A DNA stretch of 64,000 nucleotides, taken from positions 124,001 through 188,000 of the forward strand of contig NZ_JANYMP010000002.1 in NCBI RefSeq assembly GCF_025061645.1, read 5' to 3'. Under the pieces are notes generated by a model. That model saw only the letters and a list, made by a program, of their open reading frames with translations. It ran no database searches and was not told the DNA's origin. Position 1 is the stretch's first letter; each line of letters opens with the position of its first letter. Position numbers and translations under genes: made by a program. Source of the stretch: Umezawaea endophytica. GTDB lineage: Bacteria; Actinomycetota; Actinomycetes; Mycobacteriales; Pseudonocardiaceae. Below, piece by piece: positions 36,075 through 43,788 of this stretch.

Positions 36075-37031
36075 TTGATCCGCACACGGGGGTTGACCAG
36101 GAATTTCAAGGTAAAACGTCAGATCGTGGAGGCGGTGAGGGGGCTCGACCTCGACGTCGAGAAAGGAGAACTGGTCGCCTTTCTCGGCCCGAACGGCGCG
36201 GGCAAGTCGACGTCCCTCCGAATGTTGACCACCCTCCTCCGGCCGACGTCCGGTGAAGCCCGGATCGCGGGCCACGACGTCCTCTCCGACGCGGCCGCCG
36301 TGCGCAGGCGCATCGGGTACGTCGGGCAGGGCAACGGCGCCGGACCGTACTTCCGGGTCCGCGACGAACTGGTGACCCAGGGCCGCTGCTACGGGTTCAG
36401 CGCCGAGGTGTCCCGGCGGCGCGCGGACGACCTGCTCGGCACGATGGAACTGGAGGACCTGGCGAACCGGGACGCGGGCTCGCTGTCCGGCGGCCAGCGG
36501 CGGCGGCTCGACATCGCGCTCGGCCTGGTGCACCAGCCGGACCTGCTGTTCCTGGACGAGCCGTCGTCCGGCCTCGACCCGCAGAACCGGGCGAACCTGT
36601 GGGAGCACATCCTGCGGCTGCGCGACCTGCTCGGCACGACCGTCTTCCTCACCACGCACTACCTCGAGGAGGCGGACACCAAGGCGGAACGGGTCGTCGT
36701 GATCGACCACGGCCGGATCATCGCCGACGACACGGCCGAGCGCCTCAAGGCCGACCTCGCGGGCGACCACGTCACCGTCCGGACCGACAACCCGGCGCGG
36801 ACCGCGCGGATCGCCGACCGGATCCCGTCGACGCGCGGCGTGACCGTCGACGGCGACGCGGTGCGGATGGCCGTGCCAGACGGCGCGGCCGTGCTGCCCG
36901 TGCTGCTGCGGGCGCTGGACGCCGCCACGGTGGACGTGCGGAGTGCGGAGGTCCAGCGGCCGACGCTCGACGACGTCTTCCTCGCCCTCACCGGGCGCAG
37001 CCTGCGCGAAGCGGAAGGGGTGCCCGCGTGA
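36075..37031 (+). CDS. DrrA-like ABC transporter ATP-binding protein
   Basis: ATPase of a two-gene drug-export system, 318 residues. Walker A GPNGAGKS, Q-loop VGQGN, signature LSGGQRRRLDIA, Walker B LLFLDEPSSGLD and switch His in TTHYLEEA are all present, followed by a DrrA-type C-terminal domain. TTG 36075 was chosen because AGGAGG (36064-36069) lies five bases upstream and LIRTRGLTRNF begins the family homology. The stop overlaps the permease start. Confidence 0.93.
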   Translation: MIRTRGLTRNFKVKRQIVEAVRGLDLDVEKGELVAFLGPNGAGKSTSLRMLTTLLRPTSGEARIAGHDVLSDAAAVRRRIGYVGQGNGAGPYFRVRDELVTQGRCYGFSAEVSRRRADDLLGTMELEDLANRDAGSLSGGQRRRLDIALGLVHQPDLLFLDEPSSGLDPQNRANLWEHILRLRDLLGTTVFLTTHYLEEADTKAERVVVIDHGRIIADDTAERLKADLAGDHVTVRTDNPARTARIADRIPSTRGVTVDGDAVRMAVPDGAAVLPVLLRALDAATVDVRSAEVQRPTLDDVFLALTGRSLREAEGVPA

Positions 37032-37783
37032 GGTTCGCGACCGAGACCGGGATCGTGTTCGCCAGGGAGGTGCGGCCGAACCTCCGCAACCCCGTCGCGA
37101 TCCTGTTCGGCATGGCCCAGCCGGTGGTGTTCCTGGTCCTGTTCGGCTCGCTGCTGTCCGGCGTCCCCTGGGGTGGTGACGGCGCCGCCTGGCAGTGGTT
37201 CGTGCCGGGGATGCTGATCATGCTCGGGCTGGGCGGCACGGTCTCCGCGGGCTACATGCTCATGACGGAGATGACCGGCGGCTCGCTCGACCGGATGCTC
37301 GTCACGCCGGTCAGCCGGTCGGCGATGCTGGTCGGCCGCACGGCGAAGGAGGTCGTGATGCTGGTCGCGCAGTCCGTGCTGATCATCCTCGTGGTGCTGC
37401 CGTTCGGCTTCGAGCTGCACGTCGTCGGCGCGCTGGTCGCGATGCTGCTGCTGGCCGTCATCGGCGTCGGCCTCGGCGCGTTCTCCTGCGCGTTGGCGGT
37501 CGTCGCCCGCAAGCAGGAGTCGGCGTTCTACGTCGTCCAGCAGACCCTGATGTTCCCGCTGCTCATGCTCTCCGGCGTCCTGCTGCCGTTGGACAACGCG
37601 CCGTCGTGGATGCGCGCGCTGTCGCGGGTGAACCCGCTGACCTACGTCGTCGAAGCCGAGCGGGCCCTGTTCGCGGGGCAGCTCACCGGGACGTCCGTGC
37701 TCTACGGCGTGCTCAGCGCGGTCGGCTTCGCGGTGGCGGGGGTCCTGGTCGGGGCCCGCGCGATGCGGCTCACCGGCGACTAG
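37028..37783 (+). CDS. DrrB-like ABC-2 type transporter permease
   Basis: ABC-2 permease of 251 residues with six hydrophobic segments and the family motif LMLSGVLLPLDNAPSWMRALSRVNPLTYVVEAERALF near the C terminus. With the preceding ATPase it forms a DrrAB-type exporter for amphipathic drugs; the actual substrate is unknown. GTG 37028 overlaps the ATPase stop. Its end overlaps the convergent EEP gene by four bases. Confidence 0.93.
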   Translation: MRFATETGIVFAREVRPNLRNPVAILFGMAQPVVFLVLFGSLLSGVPWGGDGAAWQWFVPGMLIMLGLGGTVSAGYMLMTEMTGGSLDRMLVTPVSRSAMLVGRTAKEVVMLVAQSVLIILVVLPFGFELHVVGALVAMLLLAVIGVGLGAFSCALAVVARKQESAFYVVQQTLMFPLLMLSGVLLPLDNAPSWMRALSRVNPLTYVVEAERALFAGQLTGTSVLYGVLSAVGFAVAGVLVGARAMRLTGD

Positions 37784-38760
37784 ACCAGCGCCAGCTCGGC
37801 GAAGACCAACCGGTGGTCCGAGCCGGGCAGGGTGTGCTCGCCGGTCGCGACGGCCACCAGCCCGCGCCCGTGCAGCACGTGGTCCAACTGCACGACCGGC
37901 ACGCTGTCGGCGGGCCAGGTAGGCGCCCACCCGTTCCCGAGTTCGGCGTGGGAGTCGACCAGGCCCGCCGCCAGCAGCTCCCGCATCGGCGCGTGGTCCA
38001 GCGTGGCGTTGAAGTCGCCCAGCACCACCGAGTTCTCGCCCGCGGTGGCCCTCAACGCCGTCATGTCGTTCGCCCAGAGCCCGGCGTCACCCGCCGGGTA
38101 GTAGGTGTGCACGGCGACGACCACGACCGCGCGACCGTCGACGTCGATCGTGCCGGTCGTCTGGGGCCACGTCGTGGGCGCGGCCAGCGGGCCGCTCGCG
38201 GTGAACGGCAGTCGCGAGTAGAGCGACGAGTCGTCCTGCGGCCGAAGCTCCCGGTACGGCAGCAACTCGCGCAACCCGGCGTCGTCCAGCGCCGGGATCG
38301 CGTCGGACGTCAACTCCTCCACCGCCAACACGTCCACCCGCCGCTCCCGCACGAAGTCGACCACCGCCTGAGCGTCCACCCCACCGACGTGCGCGTTGAT
38401 CGTCGCTACCCGCAACCGCGCCGCCGCGGCAGGCACCTCACCCCCGTCGGCCACGAACCGCGGCGCCAACCACACCACCTGGAGCACCAACAACACCACT
38501 GCGACCCCGAACAACCACCGCGCCTTCAGCACGGCGAGCACCACACCCACCACGACCGTGACCACAGCGGCGTACGGCACCCCCACCACCACAACCGCGA
38601 ACACCGTGCCCGCGTCGAGCCCGGTGGCACGCACGACGGCCAACGCCCCGATCCCCACCAGCACCACCGCACACACCCCGAGCAGCACCGAGCGCGTGCG
38701 TGGTCGGGGAGGGGTGGTGAGGTCGTGGCCGGGCGGTCGCGGAGGGTCTTGGATCGACAC
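37780..38760 (-). CDS. Membrane-anchored endonuclease/exonuclease/phosphatase family protein
   Basis: EEP-fold phosphodiesterase of 326 residues with three N-terminal membrane helices (about 24-44, 52-75 and 80-100) and the catalytic domain probably outside. Active-site motifs: INAH, VEELTSD, VVVAVHTYYP, LGDFNAT and SDHRLVF. GTG 38760 is supported by a TACCCT -10-like box (38773-38768) seven bases upstream, a leaderless pattern. Substrate (lipid, nucleic acid or phosphoester) is unknown. Confidence 0.88.
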   Translation of the reverse strand: MSIQDPPRPPGHDLTTPPRPRTRSVLLGVCAVVLVGIGALAVVRATGLDAGTVFAVVVVGVPYAAVVTVVVGVVLAVLKARWLFGVAVVLLVLQVVWLAPRFVADGGEVPAAAARLRVATINAHVGGVDAQAVVDFVRERRVDVLAVEELTSDAIPALDDAGLRELLPYRELRPQDDSSLYSRLPFTASGPLAAPTTWPQTTGTIDVDGRAVVVVAVHTYYPAGDAGLWANDMTALRATAGENSVVLGDFNATLDHAPMRELLAAGLVDSHAELGNGWAPTWPADSVPVVQLDHVLHGRGLVAVATGEHTLPGSDHRLVFAELALV

Positions 38761-38873
38761 CCGGAGGAGGGTATCCGCAGGCGACGTGGACCTGTTCCCG
38801 GTCGGTCCCGACAGGACGGAGCGCACGCCGATCACCACGCCGGAGGGCGAGCTGTCACACCTTCGGGTGGAGG

Positions 38874-39176
38874 TCAGGTGTGCAGGTCGAGGGCTAGCTG
38901 GCCTGGTTTGTCGGTGTCGTCGGTGGTGCCGCGCATGCCGGACTTCGCGCACCGGCCGCAGTCGACCGGTGAGCGGGTCGGTTTGAAGCGGGTGAAGTCC
39001 CAGCCGCCGGTGCCGACGTGGCAGCCGGGGCCGGGGACGGAGACGCCCAGCCAGTCCTGAAGGCGGACGGCGTGCACGACGGTCGAGCCCTGGAGGTAGC
39101 CGTTGTCGTCCCTGGCGAACCGCGAGCGCGCGTCGGCCGCCGGGCCGGCGAGCGTGTCGTGCAGCGAGGTGCTCAC
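38874..39176 (-). CDS. Small conserved-looking protein with a CxxC motif, unknown function
   Basis: A 100-residue protein I do not recognise. It has three cysteines, one in GPGCHVGTGGW and two in VDCGRCAKSG, the latter a possible zinc-binding or redox pair. It ends in the hydrophilic tail DDTDKPGQLALDLHT. GTG 39176 has GAGGAGGA upstream, supporting translation. It lies between the EEP gene and the tRNA. Confidence 0.65.
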   Translation of the reverse strand: MSTSLHDTLAGPAADARSRFARDDNGYLQGSTVVHAVRLQDWLGVSVPGPGCHVGTGGWDFTRFKPTRSPVDCGRCAKSGMRGTTDDTDKPGQLALDLHT

Positions 39177-39257
39177 GTCCTGATCCTCCTCGAAGCGCGC
39201 GGCTCGCGCCGAGCGGCCGCCCCGCCCGCCGGGAGTCCGGTGGGCGGGGTGCCGGGA

Positions 39258-39331
39258 TGGGGCCGGAGAGACTCGAACTCTCACTGGCACGGACCTAAAC
39301 CGTGTGCCTCTGCCAATTGGGCTACGGCCCC
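39258..39331 (-). tRNA. tRNA-Leu (anticodon UAG), class I-like short variable loop
   Basis: A complete cloverleaf of 73 nt plus discriminator A at 39258. Acceptor GGGGCCG/CGGCCCC (39331-39325 with 39265-39259), D arm 39322-39306 with a 3-bp stem and G18G19, anticodon stem CACGG/CCGTG, loop UUUAGGU giving anticodon UAG (39297-39295), T stem GAGAG/CTCTC with loop TTCGAGT. The variable region is only five bases (CCAGT, 39287-39283), whereas bacterial leucine tRNAs have a long variable arm. CCA is not encoded. It is next to DUF3618, as I recall for other actinobacteria. Confidence 0.85.
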
Positions 39332-39413
39332 CTTCGGCAAGCCTATCGACACGCCTCGGCCTCTGACCAACTACGGTGGGGCAAGCCCTAGGGCACCGCT
39401 GACAGGAGGACAT

Positions 39414-39635
39414 GTGGCTCGCGACCCCGACACCATCCAGCGTGAGATCGAGCAGGCCCGCGACGCGCTGGCCACGACCCTGGACGAGCTGGGCACGAGG
39501 GCCAACCCCCAGCGCTTCGTCGACGAGGGCAAGGCCACCGTGCGCGCCAAGTTCGACGACCCGAAGGTCCGCTACGCGCTCATCGCGGTGGGCGTCGTGG
39601 TCGGGCTGCTGGTCGTGCGCAAGCTGTTCCGCTGA
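39414..39635 (+). CDS. DUF3618 family membrane protein
   Basis: Small protein of 73 residues: an amphipathic start ARDPDTIQREIEQARDALATTLDELGTRANPQRFVDEGKA, diagnostic of DUF3618, and one C-terminal membrane helix (YALIAVGVVVGLLVVRKLF). AGGAGG at 39404-39409 fixes GTG 39414. Function is unknown; family members are often near bcp and a tRNA in actinobacteria. Confidence 0.92.
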   Translation: MARDPDTIQREIEQARDALATTLDELGTRANPQRFVDEGKATVRAKFDDPKVRYALIAVGVVVGLLVVRKLFR

Positions 39636-39641
39636 CGCGCC

Positions 39642-39673
39642 GGTCCAGCGAGCCGGAGGGCTCGCTGGACCGC
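39642..39673. terminator. Hairpin between DUF3618 and the cyclase-like gene
   Basis: CGGTCCAGCGAGCC (39642-39655) pairs perfectly with 39660-39673 around a GGAG tetraloop, between two converging stop codons. Probably a bidirectional terminator. Confidence 0.8.
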
Positions 39674-39680
39674 GTGCGCG

Positions 39681-40262
39681 TCACGGCCGCTTCCGCGGCA
39701 CGTGGATCCAGGCGTGGTCGTCGACCTCCTTCACCACGAACGGCACCCGGCGGAACGCGAAGTGCTCCACCAGGACGGGGTCCGGGCGGACGACGCTGCG
39801 GTACCACTCGTCGGACACGACGACCACCAGGTTCGCGTCGGGTTCCGCGGCCAGCGCCTCGCGCGCGGCGGGCAGGTCGGCGAGCCTGCACGCGGTGTTC
39901 AGGTCCCGGCCGATCCAGCCGCGCCCGTCCCGCGCGACCTCGCCCGCGTGCAGGGCGAGCCGCAGCCGCATCCGCGCGGGCTCGCTGCTGCGGCGGGCGT
40001 GCCTGGTCAGCTCCCGGTCCAACTGCTGGACCAGCGCGTCGCCGATGTTGCGCTTCGGCTCGCTGCCCGGCACCAGCAGGATGACGCTGTCACCCCTGTC
40101 CTGGGTGAGCTTCGGCGCGAACGGGACGTCCGCCTTCATCAACGAGGTCTGGAAGACCCAGTAGAGCTCGTTGCGCAACCACCTCTGGTCCTCGTCGGAG
40201 CGCCGCCCGTATCCTTCGATGTCGGCGATGACGAACGAGTGGTGTGTCGGGTTTTCGTCCAT
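39681..40262 (-). CDS. Degenerate class III nucleotidyl cyclase-like protein
   Basis: A 193-residue protein whose plan follows the class III cyclase homology domain: FVIADIEGYG where the first metal Asp lies, DRGDSVILLVP at the second, and LRLALHAGEVARDGRGWIGRDLNTACRLADL at the base-binding helix. Several catalytic positions look altered, so activity is doubtful. It lies downstream of two Crp/Fnr genes on the same strand, hinting at a cyclic-nucleotide-related or partner role. ATG 40262 opens DENPTHHSF. Confidence 0.72.
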   Translation of the reverse strand: MDENPTHHSFVIADIEGYGRRSDEDQRWLRNELYWVFQTSLMKADVPFAPKLTQDRGDSVILLVPGSEPKRNIGDALVQQLDRELTRHARRSSEPARMRLRLALHAGEVARDGRGWIGRDLNTACRLADLPAAREALAAEPDANLVVVVSDEWYRSVVRPDPVLVEHFAFRRVPFVVKEVDDHAWIHVPRKRP

Positions 40263-40384
40263 GGAGAGACGCGAATCCCTTCGGCACGGGCTCGGTGCGT
40301 GCGAACGCGCCGCGCTGCTTGAGCTGACGCGGTTCACTGTCGCTGACGCGAAAGGCCTTCAGCCCGCATTTTGGCGGGACGGGA

Positions 40385-41071
40385 TCACGTCGATTCTGCT
40401 ATAAGCCGCAACGCGTCGGTGTCGAGCAGGGTGATCCGCTGCTGGTCGGCGGCCACCAGCCCCTCGACGATCAGCAGCCGCATCTGCTTCTCGGCGGTGC
40501 CCGCCTTCATCGAGGCCAACGAGCCCAGTTCGGCGCGCGTCAGCGGGATCTTCAGCTCCCACCGCGGCTCCGCCTGCCACCCGCCCATCGTGGCGATCTC
40601 GATCAGCACCCTGGCCAGCCGCGCGCGGGCGTTCCGGCCGAAGAAGTCGACCCTGAGCTGGTCGGACGACCGCCAGCGCTCGCTGACCATGCGCTGCACC
40701 TGGTGGTCGACGTCGGGCAGGCGCTTCAGCTCGTTGAGCGGGATGGTGCGGACCAGGACCTCGCCGCAGGCGATGACGCTCGCGGACCGCGGGTTCTTGT
40801 CGATGCCCGCCTGCTCGCCGACGAGGTCGCCGCGGACCCGGATCGCCAGCAGCGCCGGGCCGTACTCGCTGTAGGCGACGACCTTCACCGTGCCCCGCAG
40901 CACGACGACCACGTGGTCGTTGGAGGCGCCCTGCTCCAAGATCGGTTTGTCGTGCCCGTAAGTGCGAGCGGTGCCCAATTTCAGCAACTGCGCTCGGGTT
41001 TCGTTGCTCAACCTGCCCAGCAATGTCGTCTTCGGCCAATCGGGGGTACGGCCGTGTGGCTGCTGGGCTAT
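40385..41071 (-). CDS. Crp/Fnr family regulator A (apparent AUA start)
   Basis: Cyclic-nucleotide-binding-fold regulator of about 228 residues. The cassette near GDLVGEQAGIDKNPRSASVIA matches the phosphate-binding cassette, and a winged helix is at the C terminus (LTRAELGSLASMKAGTAEKQMRLL). The only canonical start is TTG 41023, but homology to regulator B extends 16 codons upstream (TPDWPKTTLLG) to an ATA at 41071 that follows AGGGGGG at normal spacing; no ATG, GTG or TTG lies in frame upstream. It is a tandem duplicate of the next gene and shares its promoter. Confidence 0.82.
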   Translation of the reverse strand: MAQQPHGRTPDWPKTTLLGRLSNETRAQLLKLGTARTYGHDKPILEQGASNDHVVVVLRGTVKVVAYSEYGPALLAIRVRGDLVGEQAGIDKNPRSASVIACGEVLVRTIPLNELKRLPDVDHQVQRMVSERWRSSDQLRVDFFGRNARARLARVLIEIATMGGWQAEPRWELKIPLTRAELGSLASMKAGTAEKQMRLLIVEGLVAADQQRITLLDTDALRLIAEST

Positions 41072-41136
41072 GGCCGTCCCCCCTTTCGCTGCGTTATTCG
41101 CAAGCGTTTTCGAGGGTACTGTGGAATGAGGTTGTT

Positions 41137-41149
41137 CGTGTCCGCAATA
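41137..41149 (-). promoter_or_regulatory. Conserved upstream element of Crp/Fnr gene A
   Basis: The 13-mer CGTGTCCGCAATA (plus-strand reading) also occurs at 41922-41934 before the paralogue, 78-79 bases from each ATA, and a second ATTC-N-ACAGTA block follows at identical spacing. On the minus strand it contains TTGCGG, a possible -35. It marks a duplicated promoter. Confidence 0.6.
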
Positions 41150-41153
41150 ATGC

Positions 41154-41855
41154 TCAGCGGGAATCGGCCACGCGCTGCAGTTCAGCCATGTTCAGCAGCG
41201 ACGTCCTGCGGTAGGCGGTCCGCACCAGGCCCGCCTCGATCAGCTTCCGCACCTGCTGCTCGACCGTGCGCCTGGCGATGCTCGCCAGGGACCCCAGCTC
41301 CTCCTGCGTGAGCGGGATGGTGATGTCCCAGGTCTCCTCGTCCTCCCAGCCGCACGTCTTGGCGACCTCCACCAGCACGCGGGCGACCCTGGCGTACGCC
41401 TTGAGCGCCAGGAAGTCGACCCGGCGCTGGTCGGCCCACCGCAGGCGTTCGCTCATCATGCTGCGCAACTGCTGGTCGGCGTCCGGCGTGCGCTTGAGGA
41501 ACGCCTCGAACTCGCTGCGGCCGATGGACTGGGCCCGCACGTCGCCGCAGGCGATGACGCTCGCCGAGCGCGTCTTGCGGTCGATGACGGACTGCTCGCC
41601 GACGAGGTCGCCGCGGATTCGGATCGCCAGCAGCGCCGTCGGCCCGTGCTCGCTGTGCACCACGACCTTGACCGCGCTGCTGAGCAGCAGCACCACGTTG
41701 TCGCCGGGCTCGCCGTGGGTGAGGATCACGTCGTTGTCCCGGTACACCACCGTCGTGCCGAGTGCCAGCAGCCGGTCGCGGGTGAGCGGGCGCAACTGGC
41801 CCAGCAACGTCGCCTTCGGCCAACCGGGCGTTCGTCGCTGCGGTGGCTGGACTAT
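41154..41855 (-). CDS. Crp/Fnr family regulator B (apparent AUA start)
   Basis: Paralogue of regulator A, about 233 residues: a cNMP-fold domain with GDLVGEQSVIDRKTRSASVIA and a winged helix LTQEELGSLASIARRTVEQQVRKL. GGGAGG lies five bases before an ATA at 41855-41853, and the protein homology with A begins there (ATA then Val/Ala-Gln). A GTG at 41882 is in frame but would place that ribosome-binding site inside the gene, so ATA seems the better candidate. Effector unknown. Confidence 0.82.
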   Translation of the reverse strand: MVQPPQRRTPGWPKATLLGQLRPLTRDRLLALGTTVVYRDNDVILTHGEPGDNVVLLLSSAVKVVVHSEHGPTALLAIRIRGDLVGEQSVIDRKTRSASVIACGDVRAQSIGRSEFEAFLKRTPDADQQLRSMMSERLRWADQRRVDFLALKAYARVARVLVEVAKTCGWEDEETWDITIPLTQEELGSLASIARRTVEQQVRKLIEAGLVRTAYRRTSLLNMAELQRVADSR

Positions 41856-41895
41856 GGCAGCCTCCCATGTGCGCGACACCATTCGCCGATCTTGC

Positions 41896-41934
41896 CGACA
41901 ATACTGTCGAATACCGCTCGGCGTGTCCGCAATA
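41896..41934 (-). promoter_or_regulatory. Upstream element and palindrome of Crp/Fnr gene B
   Basis: CGACA (41896-41900) and TGTCG (41905-41909) are perfect inverted arms around ATAC; the equivalent place in gene A is imperfect. The shared 13-mer is at 41922-41934. The palindrome may be an operator for autoregulation. Confidence 0.5.
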
Positions 41935-41946
41935 GTGCTGCCCTGA

Positions 41947-42591
41947 TCAGTTTTGCTTGCCCACCAGCGGGAGCAGGACCTGGTCCACGACCTTGTTCAC
42001 GAACGGCTGGTCCAGCGGGTCGCCGGTGAGCATGAGCCGGTAGATGAGCGCCGCTCCCGCGAGTTCGACGGTCAGGCCGAGCGGGGCGTGGGGGCGAATC
42101 TCGCCGCGTTCGAGAGCGCGTTCCAGAATTCCACGCAGCACGTCCCGCTGGGAAATGAGGAAAGTTTCGCGGAATGCCGCCGCGAGTTCCGGCTCGTGCG
42201 GGAGTTCACCGACGAGCGCCTGCGCCGCTTTCCCGATGGGGCCGGACAGGAATGCGGCGAACGAGCTGAGGAATTCGCGGAGGTCCTCGGCGAGCGAGCC
42301 GGTGTCCGGCGCGGCCAGGTTCTGGCTCGCGAGCTGGGCGCAGGTGTCGATCACCAGGTCCAGCTTGGACTCCCAGCGCCGGTAGATGGTCGCCTTGCCC
42401 GCACGGGCACGGGCGGCGACGGCGTCCATGGTCAGCGCGCGGTAGCCGACCTCCGCCATCACCTCCAGCGCGGCTTGGCGCAGCGCGTCGTCCCGGCTCG
42501 CGTCACGCGGCCGTCCACGTTGGGGTGAGCGGGATTCTTCGCTGAACGCGGGTGTGGCCAAAACCACGCCACCTTTCTCCTGCACGGGCAC
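41947..42591 (-). CDS. TetR family transcriptional regulator
   Basis: TetR-type regulator of up to 214 residues; helix-turn-helix at about 52-76 (LTMDAVAARARAGKATIYRRWESKLDLV) and a TetR_C-type ligand domain. GTG 42591 is the longest start; GTG 42567 is an alternative. It is divergent from a zinc alcohol dehydrogenase, and the ACGAAT-N3-ATTCGT palindrome between them is a probable operator. Confidence 0.92.
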   Translation of the reverse strand: MPVQEKGGVVLATPAFSEESRSPQRGRPRDASRDDALRQAALEVMAEVGYRALTMDAVAARARAGKATIYRRWESKLDLVIDTCAQLASQNLAAPDTGSLAEDLREFLSSFAAFLSGPIGKAAQALVGELPHEPELAAAFRETFLISQRDVLRGILERALERGEIRPHAPLGLTVELAGAALIYRLMLTGDPLDQPFVNKVVDQVLLPLVGKQN

Positions 42592-42660
42592 GGTTGAAAC
42601 ATCCTAGGCGTGTTCTTCCGTTCCGCGTGTGCCTCCCTCGTTCCCGAACACGACCCGAAC

Positions 42661-42675
42661 ACGAATGCGATTCGT
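42661..42675. promoter_or_regulatory. Palindrome between the TetR and alcohol dehydrogenase genes
   Basis: ACGAAT (42661-42666), GCG and ATTCGT (42670-42675) form a perfect 6-bp inverted repeat in the 162-base divergent region, in its most AT-rich part. Typical size for a TetR operator. Confidence 0.65.
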
Positions 42676-42753
42676 AAAAGCGGGCCACCTGCGCGTGAAC
42701 CGTTCGGAAGGGTCAGGATGAGCGGACGAAGTCAGTCGACACGAGGGGGAACG

Positions 42754-43788
42754 GTGCGCGCGACCACCATCCACGGACCCGGTGACATCCGCGTCGAAGA
42801 CGTGCCCGACGCCGTTCTGGCGGAACCGACCGACGCCGTGGTCCGGGTCGAACTGGCCTGCGTCTGCGGCAGCGACCTCTGGGCCTACCGGGGCGTCTCC
42901 AAGCGCAAGCCCGGCCAGCGGATCGGGCACGAGTTCGTCGGCGAGGTGGTCGACGTCGGCTCCGAGGTCACGTCCGTGCGCGTCGGCGACCGGGTCATCG
43001 CGCCGTTCACGTGGAGCGACGGCACCTGCGAGTACTGCGCGGCCGGCGTCCAGACCTCGTGCCGCCGGGGTGGCATCTGGGGCCAGACCGGGCACGACGG
43101 CGGCCAGGGCGAGGCCGTTCGGGTCCCGCAGGCGGACGGCACGCTGGTCGCCGTGCCCAGGGACGCCGACGCGAAGCTGCTGCCCGCGTTCCTGTCGCTC
43201 TCGGACGTGATGGGCACGGGCCACCACGCCGCGCTCTCCGCCGGTGTCGTACCGGGCTCGGTGGTCGCCGTGGTCGGCGACGGCGCGGTGGGCCTCTGCG
43301 GCGTCCTGGCCGCCTCCAGGCTCGGTGCCGAGCGCGTCATCGCGATGGGGCGCCACGAGGACCGCGCCGCCGTCGCCAGGCTGTTCGGCGCCACCGACCA
43401 GGTGTCCGAACGCGGTGAGGCGGCGGTCCAGCGGGTCCGCGAGCTGACCGGCGGGCTCGGCGCGTCGGCGGTGCTGGAGTGCGTGGGCACCGCGCCGTCG
43501 TGGGAGACCGCGCTCGGCATCGTGCGCGACGGCGGCCGGATCGGCTACGTGGGCGTCCCGCACGGTCCGGACGGCCTGTCGCTCAAGGACCTGTTCAACC
43601 GCAACGTCGGCGTGGGCGGTGGCGTCGCTCCGGTGCGCCAGTACCTGCCGGAGCTGCTGGCGGACGTCCTGGCGGGCCGCCTGGACCCCTCCCCGGTGTT
43701 CGACCGCACGATGCCGCTGGAGGACGTCGCCGACGCCTACCGGGCGATGGAGGACCGCAAGGCGCTGAAGGTGGTCGTCAAGCCGTGA
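42754..43788 (+). CDS. Zinc-dependent alcohol dehydrogenase (MDR family)
   Basis: Medium-chain dehydrogenase of 344 residues. Catalytic zinc ligands: Cys in CVCGSDLWAYRG and His-Glu in GHEFVGEV. A structural-zinc loop is partly retained (CEYCAAGVQTSC). The NAD(P)-binding motif is VVGDGAVGLCGV. GTG 42754 follows GAGGGGGA. The divergent TetR gene is the probable regulator. It overlaps the convergent TetR gene by 11 bases. Confidence 0.94.
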   Translation: MRATTIHGPGDIRVEDVPDAVLAEPTDAVVRVELACVCGSDLWAYRGVSKRKPGQRIGHEFVGEVVDVGSEVTSVRVGDRVIAPFTWSDGTCEYCAAGVQTSCRRGGIWGQTGHDGGQGEAVRVPQADGTLVAVPRDADAKLLPAFLSLSDVMGTGHHAALSAGVVPGSVVAVVGDGAVGLCGVLAASRLGAERVIAMGRHEDRAAVARLFGATDQVSERGEAAVQRVRELTGGLGASAVLECVGTAPSWETALGIVRDGGRIGYVGVPHGPDGLSLKDLFNRNVGVGGGVAPVRQYLPELLADVLAGRLDPSPVFDRTMPLEDVADAYRAMEDRKALKVVVKP

